Shown here one piece after another: positions 8,993 to 18,950 of a stretch of 41,552 nucleotides of DNA. The notes under the pieces were generated by a model. The model saw only the letters and a program-made list of their open reading frames with translations, made no database searches and was not told the origin of the DNA. The stretch is from Thermoanaerobaculia bacterium (GTDB lineage Bacteria; Acidobacteriota; Thermoanaerobaculia; Thermoanaerobaculales; Sulfomarinibacteraceae). Where the stretch lies: positions 1 through 41,552 of the forward strand of contig JAMOVQ010000091.1 of assembly GCA_027067575.1 (NCBI GenBank), in the 5' to 3' direction. Positions within the stretch are counted from its first letter, which is position 1. Every line of letters starts with the position of its first letter. The position numbers were made by a program, and so were the translations under genes.

Positions 8993-9412
8993 TCAGCGAA
9001 GCTCCCGTCCCGTTGTGGAGGTGCAGAGCTGGGCGTGGAGGACACCGCGCTCCCGGCGCAGGGCCGCGGCCAGCCCCTCGATGTCGGCGGGCCGGCCCTT
9101 GAGGATCACCACCTCCACGCAGATGGTGTGGTCCAGGTGCACGTGGGTGGTGGCGAGGATCTGATGGTGGTGGCGGTGCTGGATCTCCGTCAGGCGGTCG
9201 GCGAGCCCCGGGGCGTGGTGGTCGTAGACCAGGGTCAGCGTGCCCACCACCGTTCCCTCGGCGGTCCGCCACGATTCCTGGACCAGGTAGTGGCGGATGG
9301 CGTCCCGGAGGAACTCCGAGCGGTTGGCGTACCCCCTGTGCAGCCGGAGCCTCTCCAGCTTCCCGTGAAGCCCCTCGTCGAGAGTGAAGCTGAGCCGTAC
9401 TGTATCACCCAT
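8993..9412 (-). CDS. nikR: Nickel-responsive transcriptional regulator NikR
   Basis: The 139-residue product has a ribbon-helix-helix DNA-binding domain (about 1-45: VRLSFTLDEGL, NRSEFLRDAIRHYL) and a C-terminal ACT-like nickel-sensing domain. The four high-affinity nickel ligands of E. coli NikR (H76, H87, H89, C95) correspond by spacing to H79, H90, H92 and C98 in HVHLDHTIC, all present. NikR normally represses nickel uptake genes. No nickel transporter or hydrogenase lies in this window, so its other targets must be elsewhere. A canonical NikR operator lies over its own promoter, which implies autoregulation. It is divergent from carA. Confidence 0.96.
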   Translation of the reverse strand: MGDTVRLSFTLDEGLHGKLERLRLHRGYANRSEFLRDAIRHYLVQESWRTAEGTVVGTLTLVYDHHAPGLADRLTEIQHRHHHQILATTHVHLDHTICVEVVILKGRPADIEGLAAALRRERGVLHAQLCTSTTGRELR

Positions 9413-9416
9413 GGTG

Positions 9417-9444
9417 GTATGAACCTCGTCTCAACATGTAATAC
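9417..9444 (-). promoter_or_regulatory. NikR operator (GTATGA-N16-TAATAC)
   Basis: Seen on the + strand, GTATGA (9417-9422) and TAATAC (9439-9444) are separated by exactly 16 bases. The E. coli NikR site is GTATGA-N16-TCATAC, so 11 of 12 half-site bases and the spacing match. The site covers the predicted -10 box of nikR and lies 4 bases upstream of its start codon, where bound NikR would block transcription. Confidence 0.8.
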
Positions 9445-9464
9445 GATACGGGGAGCCCTGTCAA
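9438..9464 (-). promoter_or_regulatory. nikR promoter
   Basis: On the - strand a perfect TTGACA (9464-9459) is followed after 15 bases by TATTAC (9443-9438), inside the NikR operator. Spacing is slightly short. TTACAT at 17 bases is a weaker alternative -10 box. Confidence 0.55.
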
Positions 9465-9614
9465 GCGTCTCATGTTCCAAGCAGCCAATGACACGTGATG
9501 TTGTCTCAGGACAGGAGTGGAGACGGAGAAGAGCGGGGAGGCGTCGTCCGGGCAGGGTACTTCCCGGGTGGGTGGCCGGCCTCCCCACCGCTTCGCGTTT
9601 TCCGGAGCCCGTGC

Positions 9615-9620
9615 TAGGCT
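9615..9620 (+). promoter_or_regulatory. Possible -10 box of carA
   Basis: TAGGCT (9615-9620) is preceded by TGC and ends 9 bases before the carA ATG. The -35 region at the right distance (TTCGCG) is poor. If real, the transcript would begin at or within a few bases of the ATG, which fits the absence of a ribosome binding site there. Confidence 0.25.
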
Positions 9621-9629
9621 GAGCCCCCG

Positions 9630-10777
9630 ATGGACAACCTGCCCCGCCTGCTGCGCTCTCCCCGGAAGGCGCACCTCATCCTCGCGGACGGCACGGTGTT
9701 CCCGGGCTTCGCCCTGGGGGCCCCGGGGGTCGCGGAGGGCGAGGTGGTCTTCAACACCTCCATGACCGGCTACCAGGAGATGCTCACGGACCCGTCGTAC
9801 CACGGGCAGATCCTGGTGCTCACCACCTCCCACGTGGGCCAGGTGGGCGTCAACGCCTTCGACGCGGAGTCCGGTGGCGTCTGGGCCCGGGCCCTGGTGG
9901 TGCAGGACCTGGACGCCGCGGCCTCCTCCTGGCGGGCCGAGGAGGATCTGGAGGACTTCCTGGAGTCGCGCGGTGTGGCGGTGGGCTGGGGCTTCGACAC
10001 CCGCACCATCGTGCGCCACGTGCGCACCCACGGCGCCGTGCCGGGCCTGCTGGTCACCGACGGCAGCGAGCCCTCGGCGCTCCTCGAGCGGGCCCGGGCC
10101 GCCCGCGGCACCGACGGCATGGACCTGGCCTCCGAGGTGGCCTGTGCCGAGCCCTTCCCCTGGGAGGCGGGCCCCTGGCCCGAGGGCTCCACGCCGGCGC
10201 CCGGCCCGGAGGCGCCCCTGGTCCGCGTGGTGGACTTCGGCGTCAAGCGCTCCATCCTGCGGCGGCTGGTGGGCGAGGGCTTCCGCGTGGAGGTGGTGCC
10301 CCCCTCCACGGAGCCCGGGGTGCTCACAGCGTCCGGGGTGGCGGGCGTGGTGCTCTCCAACGGCCCCGGCGACCCCGCGGCCGTGACCGGGGGCCGCCGC
10401 CTGGCGGAGGCCGTGCTCGGTGAGAAGCCCGTGCTGGGCATCTGCCTGGGCCACCAGATCCTGGGCCTGGCCCTGGGGGGCCGCACCGTGAAGCTGCCCT
10501 TCGGCCACCACGGCGGCAACCACCCCGTGCGCGAGCTGGCCACGGGCCGCGTGCTCGTCACCGCCCAGAACCACAACTACGCGGTGGAGGAGGCCTCCCT
10601 GCCGCGGGAGGTGGAGGTCACCCACATCAACCTGACCGACGGCACCGTGGAGGGCCTGGCCCTGCCGCGCCTGGGCGTGGAGTCGGTGCAGTTCCACCCG
10701 GAGGCGGCGCCGGGACCCAACGACGCCGCGGGCCTCTTCGCCCGCTTCCGGGAGCGCTGTGTGGCGGGGGGTGCGGC

Positions 10778-10781
<4 letters not shown>
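9630..10781 (+). CDS. carA: Carbamoyl-phosphate synthase small subunit
   Basis: CarA hydrolyses glutamine and channels ammonia to CarB for carbamoyl phosphate, the precursor of arginine and pyrimidines. The 383-residue product has the N-terminal CPSase small-chain domain ([18 protein letters not shown]) and a class I glutamine amidotransferase domain with nucleophile C272 in GICLGHQ and the H356/E358 pair in FHPEA. All catalytic residues are intact and length is normal. The ATG is preceded by GAGCCCCCG with no purine-rich ribosome binding site. It overlaps carB by ATGA. Confidence 0.97.
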
Positions 10782-13960
<3,179 letters not shown>

Positions 13961-13981
13961 GTCCGCCCGCCCGGCCGGCCT

Positions 13982-14014
13982 CGTGAAACGGGAAACGTGA
14001 AACGTGAAACGAAA
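13982..14014. repeat. GTTTCAC heptad repeat, copy B (inverted)
   Basis: Written on the + strand this is CGTGAAACGGGAAACGTGAA and onward, the reverse complement of copy A at 463-495 with three differences in 33 bases. It lies 21 bases after the carB stop and is followed by a CCCGCCCG tract that mirrors the GGGCGGG beside copy A. Confidence 0.75.
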
Positions 14015-14096
14015 GACCCGCCCGCCCGGCCGGTGAGGACGTGAGGGAGTCAGGGCGTCAGGAAGTCGGGGTGTGGGAACGGCCGGTGACGGAGCA

Positions 14097-14140
14097 GGGG
14101 AGCTGGGGAGCTGGGGAGCAGGGGAGCAGGGGCGCAGGGG
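14097..14140. repeat. Phased G-tract tandem repeat (G-quadruplex type)
   Basis: Six GGGG runs start exactly every 8 bases (14097, 14105, 14113, 14121, 14129, 14137), separated by 4-base loops AGCT, AGCT, AGCA, AGCA, CGCA. This fits the general G4-forming pattern on the + strand. A degenerate TCAGG-like run (14049-14068) precedes it. The 346-base carB-to-dehydrogenase gap otherwise holds heptad repeat copy B and a lone TATGGT at 14231-14236 that could be a -10 box without a good -35. Confidence 0.75.
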
Positions 14141-14306
14141 TGCGGCGGCCGCCCAGCCGCCCGTGCGCAACCACGGATTCCGGGGATCGGGAGGATTCGG
14201 AGGGTTCCCGGCCAGGAGGTGTCCGGGTGGTATGGTGTGGGGCGCCGGGAGTCCGGCGGGGGCCTCCGGGCTCCGACAGCCGGGGGAGGCCAGGGGAGGG
14301 TCGATC

Positions 14307-15203
14307 ATGGAAATCCGGAGAGTTCTGGTGGTCGGGACGGGTACGCTCGGTTCGCAGATCGGCTTCCAGTGCGCCCTGCACGGTTTCGAGACCGTGATGT
14401 ACGACGTTGACGAGGGGGCGCTGGAGCGCTGCGAGGCGGCCCACCAGAAGATCGGGCGGGCGGTCCGGGCGGACCTCGGGACTCCCGGGGAGGCCATCGC
14501 CGCGGCCCACGTAAGGCTCTCCTACACCACCGACCTGGCCGGGGCGGCCGCGGAGGCCGACCTGGTCAGCGAGTCGGTGCCGGAGGATCCCGGGCTCAAG
14601 CGGAAGGTCTTCGCGCAGCTGGGGGAGCCGTGCCCGTCGCGGACCATCTTCACCACCAACAGCTCCACGCTCCTGCTCAGCGACATGGCGGAGGCCTCCG
14701 GCCGCCCGGAGCGCTTCCTGGCCCTCCACTTCGCCAACCAGATCTGGGTCAACAACGTGGCCGAGATCATGCGCCATCCCGGCACCGACCCCGAGGTCTT
14801 CGAGCAGGTGGTCCGCTTCGCCCGGGAGATCGGGATGGTGCCCATCCGCCTCGAGAAGGAGCAGAACGGCTACGTGCTCAACACGCTCCTCGTGCCGCTG
14901 CTGGGCGCCGCCCTGAGCCTGGTGGTCAACGGGGTCGCCTCCCACGAGGACGTGGACCGGACCTGGATGATCGCCATGAAGGTCCCCATGGGTCCCTTCG
15001 GCACCCTGGACCTGGTGGGGCTCCAGACCGCCCACGACATCACCGCCTACTGGGCCTCCCGGAGCGGCGACGAGCAGTCCCGCCGCAACGCCGCCTTCCT
15101 CAAGGAGCACTACGTGGACCGCGGCAGGCTGGGGGTGGCCACCGGCGAGGGCTTCTACACCTACCCGGACCCGGCCTTCCGCCGGCCCGGTTTCCTGGAC
15201 TGA
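14307..15203 (+). CDS. 3-hydroxyacyl-CoA dehydrogenase family protein
   Basis: The 298-residue product has an N-terminal NAD-binding Rossmann fold (GTGTLGSQIG, residues 10-19; acidic D33 region MYDVDEG) and the C-terminal helical 3HCDH domain. The active-site stretch is FLALHFANQIWVNNVAEIM in place of the commoner HFFNP form, as in a distinct branch of short 3-hydroxyacyl-CoA dehydrogenases. It ends with the usual GVATGEGFYTYPDP. It would oxidise 3-hydroxyacyl-CoA (perhaps 3-hydroxybutyryl-CoA) to the 3-keto form. The ATG at 14307 follows GGGGAGGG. It is a single gene and no thiolase or crotonase is nearby, so substrate and pathway are open. Confidence 0.88.
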   Translation: MEIRRVLVVGTGTLGSQIGFQCALHGFETVMYDVDEGALERCEAAHQKIGRAVRADLGTPGEAIAAAHVRLSYTTDLAGAAAEADLVSESVPEDPGLKRKVFAQLGEPCPSRTIFTTNSSTLLLSDMAEASGRPERFLALHFANQIWVNNVAEIMRHPGTDPEVFEQVVRFAREIGMVPIRLEKEQNGYVLNTLLVPLLGAALSLVVNGVASHEDVDRTWMIAMKVPMGPFGTLDLVGLQTAHDITAYWASRSGDEQSRRNAAFLKEHYVDRGRLGVATGEGFYTYPDPAFRRPGFLD

Positions 15204-15216
15204 GCCGGTCCGCCGG

Positions 15217-15477
15217 TCAGAGCGACGGAAGTGCCGGCCCCCGGGCTCCCCCGCCCGGCCCGGTCACGGTCCTCACCTCGAATTCCGGCGGATCGTCCAT
15301 GGTCCTCTTCACCGTGCACATCTTCGCCGCCCGCTCCAGCGCCGCGTGGTACTTCTCGGGGAAGCCCTCCGGCACCCGGATCTCGAGCTCGATCCGGGCG
15401 AGCCTCCCCTCCGGGCTCCGGTGCCACCGCTGCACGAGCGAGAGCCCCTCGTGGGGGATTCCCCGTCGCTTTGACTG
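15217..15477 (-). pseudogene. Truncated OsmC-family protein (C-terminal half only)
   Basis: Reading leftward from about 15477, the frame gives HEGLSLVQRWHRSPEG, then LARIELEIRVPEGFP, YHAALERAAKMCTVKRTM and a stop at 15217. This is the C-terminal half of an OsmC-type peroxiredoxin, including the second redox cysteine in MCTVKR. Intact proteins are about 140 residues and carry an earlier catalytic cysteine, which is missing. In frame upstream there is a TGA at 15478-15480, and beyond it the G+C falls sharply. The gene seems to have been cut by insertion of, or deletion into, the island that begins here. Confidence 0.75.
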
Positions 15478-15486
15478 TCAACGCGA

Positions 15487-15523
15487 ATCCGGTCTCGCCC
15501 AATTCATGGCCATCCGGTCTCGC
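15487..15523. repeat. Direct repeat ATCCGGTCTCGC x2
   Basis: Two perfect 12-base copies (15487-15498 and 15512-15523) start 25 bases apart. They lie in the 85-base gap between the broken osmC end and the SIR2-like gene, at the composition boundary. They could be insertion debris or a protein-binding site. Confidence 0.5.
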
Positions 15524-15562
15524 GCGCTCTGTCCGACGTGGGTACCGGGTCCCTCGGGTATT

Positions 15563-17944
15563 TCACGAAAGGGACTTCCTATTTGGGTGGCGATCGACGT
15601 TCGACCCTCGGGATTGTGGCCCGGAACGTTCCTTGACCGAAGCCAGCTGGTGCCGAAGTACCTCCAAAGAGTGGCCGGATGCATGTTGAGAGGCAGCGAG
15701 CCTCTGAAGTGCGGAGCTGTCAATTCCAACTTCTCGTGCGGCATCAAGTAGCCCCTGGGTATGGAGAGGCATCTCAAGCGTTGCCGCGCTAGCCACCGCA
15801 CGTTCGATGAGCCTCTTGGCAAGTTCCCGTGAAACCCGGGAATGGGACAACAGGGCGGCGAGGCAGGCGATCTGGATCGTGGTCTCATGATCAGCCTCTC
15901 TCAGGCACATGAGGTGCGCGAGAATCGCCTCGGACGTGGAAATGCACGAGTTCAAGGTTAGCCCATCTTTGAGTAACCGCCAGTATTGGCGAAACCCGCC
16001 TCTGGGCACGATGAGTCTCTCTTTGATTTCGTTCGCGATGCCCAATGCGGCAGAGGAATCCCCGAGGCGGAGGAGACACCATCCCTTCAGAGCTTGGGTT
16101 CCCGCCGCCCGCTCCACGAAACCGCTTGCAGAGTAGATAGCGGCGGCAGAGTCAAGGAACGGGAGAGCCGAGCTCCACGACCCTAGCAGCGACCTCAACC
16201 AGCCTCGATTGAACAGAGCATTGGCTTCAGCTTCTCGTGCCCCTCGTTCCTGTGCAAGTTCGTAACTTCTCAGGAAGGCTTGGTCGGCACCGGTGACGTC
16301 ACCGCTCGCGAGCCGGCACAGCCCTAGGTTGCCACTGGCGTTCATGACTACCTCGAGATCCTCCAGGATCTCGGCCTCCTCAATCGCCTTGTTGTTCTCT
16401 CGCTCGGCATCAGCGATGTGGCCGGCGAGACGGTAGCCTTCGGCGAGGTTGACGCGCAGCACCAGTCGGCGCCGCGGTATCCCGATTTCACCGATGATTT
16501 GTTGGATCGATTCGAGCACTCGCACGCTTTCTTCCGGATTATCCGCACGCATCAACACAATTGCACGTCTCACTGCGGATTCTGCGCGGAGTGTCGGCAG
16601 ATTCAAACTTGCTGCGAGTTCTTCGGCGTGGCTAAGAACTCTGAGCGATTCGTCAAACCTTTCTCCTCCGTGGTAGGCCAAGACGAGACCGTAGGTCAGC
16701 GCTGAGTGAACCTCGAGGAGCGGATCCCCGGTAGACCGTGACCGTTCGAAGGCCCGGCGCGCGATGTCATGCGCGAGGTCCAACTCCCCCACCCTCCACG
16801 CCAAGTTGGCTGCTGCGTCCTCAGCTTGCGCTGCGACCTGGATTGGAGTCCCGGTTTCCTGTGCCAGCGCAGTGAGGCCGTGAACAGCAGTCGACACCTG
16901 ATTTGGGTTGCCTCGCTGTGCCCGTGCTGCGGCCTCTCCTTCGCGTTCGAGTATCCAAAGCCTCTCAATAGGCTGATGCGCTGTGATTCGCCGGTGAACA
17001 GTGGGGATCGTAAGTCGTCCCAGCTCATCTCCCCTCTCAAGGCAGAGAGTAGCTACCGCCTGGGCGAGAAGCGGTGATGGCTCGCACTCGACCCACCGGC
17101 CCACCGTCCTGCGCCATACGGCGGTGTCGTGTGAGCCGGTCCAGGGAGGTAAACCGAGAGCGTTTTCTAGGGCGGCGGGAGACCCCTCGCCGAGGTAAAT
17201 GCTGTGTCTGGCTACTGCCAGTGCTTCCCTCACGGACCGTTCGGCTTCTCCATAGCCCACCCATGCGACCCGTGACGAAGCAGCGACGAGCTGCCGAATC
17301 AGAGGGCGAAGGTCAGGATCTCGGACCGCATACCCGATGAAAACCAGCGGTTTCCCCTGAACCATAGCTACAAGCGAATCGCCGCATCGGGGGGGGAACT
17401 CTCGTAGGATCTGGTCGATAGTGAGGCCCAGGTCAGCGTCCCGGTCTGCCACCGAGGCATCACCATGCAACTTGATCACTAGGTGTTCATCCCGTGGAGG
17501 CGCCGCCAGAGTGGCGATGGTGGCTCGATCGGTGACCACCCGTGCAATCCCGCCCCACTGTGCAATGGCGAGTTCGATTTGGTCGTCGAAATTCGTCGTC
17601 AACCAGATCCGCGGGGTCTTGCTGACAGAAGCCAGGATTCTGTGTGTGGGCCCCGGTCCGAAGCCTTTCATCGTGGCAAGAATCGAGCTTGTAGCACTGG
17701 GGAGATAGCGGGAGATAATGTCCGTCACAACCTCGAATCGTGGCCACGAGGCCGTCGCTGAGGAATCCAATTCCGAGAATACACTCTCAAGGCCGATCCG
17801 GGAAAAGAGGCTCTTGACAAGGTATCGGGCCGCTTCATCGCCCAAAGGGAGGTCACCTCCGTAGCAGGCGCCTGCACCGAGAAAGTAGATCGTGTCAGGG
17901 TCACGGATGATCTCTGCAAGTTGTTGTGATTTGATCGTGGTCAT
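15563..17944 (-). CDS. SIR2-like domain protein with TPR-type C-terminal half
   Basis: The product is 793 residues from the ATG at 17944. A TTG at 17989 would add 15 residues, and neither start has a strong ribosome binding site. The N-terminal ~260 residues form a SIR2-like NAD-binding domain: YFLGAGACYGGDLP (20-33), LTTNFD with N118, KLHGD with H160, FIGYAVRDPD (202-211). The Asn and His that are catalytic in SIR2 NADases are both present. The rest (about 300-700) is alpha-helical with TPR-like units (ANLAWRVGELDLAHDIARRA, EANALFNRGWLRSLLGSWSS). SIR2 domains fused to sensor or solenoid regions are common in anti-phage systems that deplete NAD. I infer this role from the architecture and from the neighbouring hsdM/NYN scar. 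G+C is clearly lower than the flanking genes, which suggests transfer. Confidence 0.8.
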   Translation of the reverse strand: MTTIKSQQLAEIIRDPDTIYFLGAGACYGGDLPLGDEAARYLVKSLFSRIGLESVFSELDSSATASWPRFEVVTDIISRYLPSATSSILATMKGFGPGPTHRILASVSKTPRIWLTTNFDDQIELAIAQWGGIARVVTDRATIATLAAPPRDEHLVIKLHGDASVADRDADLGLTIDQILREFPPRCGDSLVAMVQGKPLVFIGYAVRDPDLRPLIRQLVAASSRVAWVGYGEAERSVREALAVARHSIYLGEGSPAALENALGLPPWTGSHDTAVWRRTVGRWVECEPSPLLAQAVATLCLERGDELGRLTIPTVHRRITAHQPIERLWILEREGEAAARAQRGNPNQVSTAVHGLTALAQETGTPIQVAAQAEDAAANLAWRVGELDLAHDIARRAFERSRSTGDPLLEVHSALTYGLVLAYHGGERFDESLRVLSHAEELAASLNLPTLRAESAVRRAIVLMRADNPEESVRVLESIQQIIGEIGIPRRRLVLRVNLAEGYRLAGHIADAERENNKAIEEAEILEDLEVVMNASGNLGLCRLASGDVTGADQAFLRSYELAQERGAREAEANALFNRGWLRSLLGSWSSALPFLDSAAAIYSASGFVERAAGTQALKGWCLLRLGDSSAALGIANEIKERLIVPRGGFRQYWRLLKDGLTLNSCISTSEAILAHLMCLREADHETTIQIACLAALLSHSRVSRELAKRLIERAVASAATLEMPLHTQGLLDAAREVGIDSSALQRLAASQHASGHSLEVLRHQLASVKERSGPQSRGSNVDRHPNRKSLS

Positions 17945-18003
17945 ATCAAACGATCCAGCGGGACTGATGTGGGGGTTGCACTTGGGCAACCCCTATTGGG
18001 ATT

Positions 18004-18408
18004 CTATTGTCCAACCTGCTCTCCCAAGTCCTCTTCAATAGCGGCGAACTGTTCCAGGGCGGCCTGGAGGTCCTCCACGATCTCGGCGGCGAGGATCCCC
18101 GGTTCCGGGAGGTTCGCCGAGTCCTCCAGGGACTCGTCCCGGAGCCAGAAGATGTCCAGGTTGGCCTTGTCGCGGGCCACGAGCTCGTCGTAGCTGAAGC
18201 ACTTGAAGCGCTCGCTCTCCTCACGCTCGTGGCGGTTGGCCGGGTTGTAGCACCGGACGAAGTCCTCGAGGTCGGCCCGGGTCAGCGGGTTCTTCTTCAG
18301 TGTGAAGTGCTTGTTGGTCCGGAGGTCGTAGATCCAGAGCTTTTCCGTCCAGGGCTTCTCGGCGGCGGGCCGGCGGTCGAAGAAGAGGACGTTGGCCTTC
18401 AGTTCCCG
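18004..18408 (-). pseudogene. Type I restriction methyltransferase HsdM, C-terminal fragment
   Basis: About 134 codons remain, from RELKANVLFFDRRPAAEKPW to the stop at 18004. The segment contains KLWIYDLRTNKHFTLKKNPL, LEDFVRCYNPANRHERE, KANLDIFWLRDESLEDSANL and a closing coiled region. This is the distal part of HsdM, the modification subunit of a type I restriction system. The catalytic N-6 methylase domain (NPPY motif) and any hsdS and hsdR are absent, so it is non-functional. It has normal high G+C, unlike the SIR2 gene that begins 60 bases after its stop. Confidence 0.85.
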
Positions 18409-18437
18409 TCGATGAAGAGGATCGCCCTGTCAGCCAT
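18399..18437 (-). pseudogene. First 12 codons of a NYN-domain protein
   Basis: ATG at 18437 opens MADRAILFIDGN and then stops at TGA (18401-18399). That opening is the typical first beta strand of NYN (PIN-like RNase) proteins, including the metal-binding Asp of FIDGN, where N and a W or Y usually follow. The reading then enters hsdM in a different frame. A ribosome binding site GAGG lies upstream. It is a deletion scar. A genuine 12-residue peptide is unlikely. Confidence 0.6.
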
Positions 18438-18445
18438 GGGACCTC

Positions 18446-18484
18446 AAGAAAAACCCCGGAGTGTGGCCACGCCAGACTCCGGGG
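18446..18484 (-). terminator. Intrinsic terminator/attenuator hairpin
   Basis: Reading the - strand, CCCCGGAGT (18484-18476) pairs with ACTCCGGGG (18462-18454). The 13-base loop contains the palindrome GTGGCCAC, and TTTTTCTT (18453-18446) follows. The 9-bp perfect stem plus U-tract is a textbook intrinsic terminator. It lies downstream of a predicted promoter and only 9 bases before the NYN start codon. Confidence 0.75.
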
Positions 18485-18523
18485 GGATGAACACCCTATC
18501 CCCGTGGGGCATCGGGCCATGAC

Positions 18524-18553
18524 ACCATACTGCCAGAGACCTGACCGTGTCAA
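18524..18553 (-). promoter_or_regulatory. Predicted sigma-70 promoter
   Basis: On the - strand a perfect TTGACA (18553-18548) is followed after 18 bases by TATGGT (18529-18524). Transcription would begin near 18517 and meet the terminator hairpin about 35 bases later. It would serve either a ~70-base RNA or, by read-through, the NYN/hsdM scar and the SIR2-like gene. Confidence 0.6.
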
Positions 18554-18880
18554 GCTGGGTCGGCTCCCGCGGCCGAAGGGTCGTTGACGGAAGACTACCC
18601 GGCTCCTGTACGTGATCATGGGTTCTCTCCGGCATTCGATGTGTTGAACAGCGCTCGTACAACAAACCCAGAGAAAGTTCAGCCACACCGAACCTTCTCC
18701 AGCATCGTTGTCATCCGTGGTGTCCCCCCAACCAGTTGAGGATCACTCATCTGAAGGGAGGTTATCCCCCCTTGTCCCGCCCCAGGCCCACCGACACCCC
18801 CCTGGGACCCATGTGGGAATCTGGGTGTCCCCCAACTGCGGGATCCTGGGTGTCCCTTGACAGGGACGTTCGCAAACGGC
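18554..18880. other. Intergenic region without a recognisable gene
   Basis: No frame here resembles a known protein, and composition is mixed. It contains the GGG...CTGGGTGTCCC direct repeat. A TTGACA (18857) with TAAAAT (18882) 19 bases on lies on the + strand, but no + strand gene follows. Confidence 0.4.
18815..18856. repeat. 17-base direct repeat, two copies
   Basis: GGGAATCTGGGTGTCCC (18815-18831) and GGGATCCTGGGTGTCCC (18840-18856) match at 15 of 17 positions with a 25-base period. Function is unknown. Confidence 0.5.
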
Positions 18881-18929
18881 ATAAAATCCCCCGTGGGAAC
18901 CCCACACGAGTGCAGGGTTCCAACGGGGG
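18881..18929 (-). terminator. Terminator of the secreted-protein gene
   Basis: The arms CCCCCGTGGGAACCC (18888-18902) and GGGTTCCAACGGGGG (18915-18929) pair at 14 of 15 positions around a 12-base loop. On the - strand the hairpin is followed by ATTTTAT (18887-18881). It lies 21 bases beyond the stop of the gene ending at 18951 and closes the two-gene secreted unit. Confidence 0.75.
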
Positions 18930-18950
18930 TGGTTTCCCGAGCGCCAGAGA

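Noticed and set aside
15161-15502. 113-codon - strand frame across the osmC remnant
   Set aside because: It is in a different frame from the OsmC similarity and has no family features of its own.
18857-18887. TTGACA-N19-TAAAAT promoter on the + strand
   Set aside because: Spacing is long and no + strand gene follows for 2.5 kb. The TAAAAT is explained by the U-tract of the - strand terminator.
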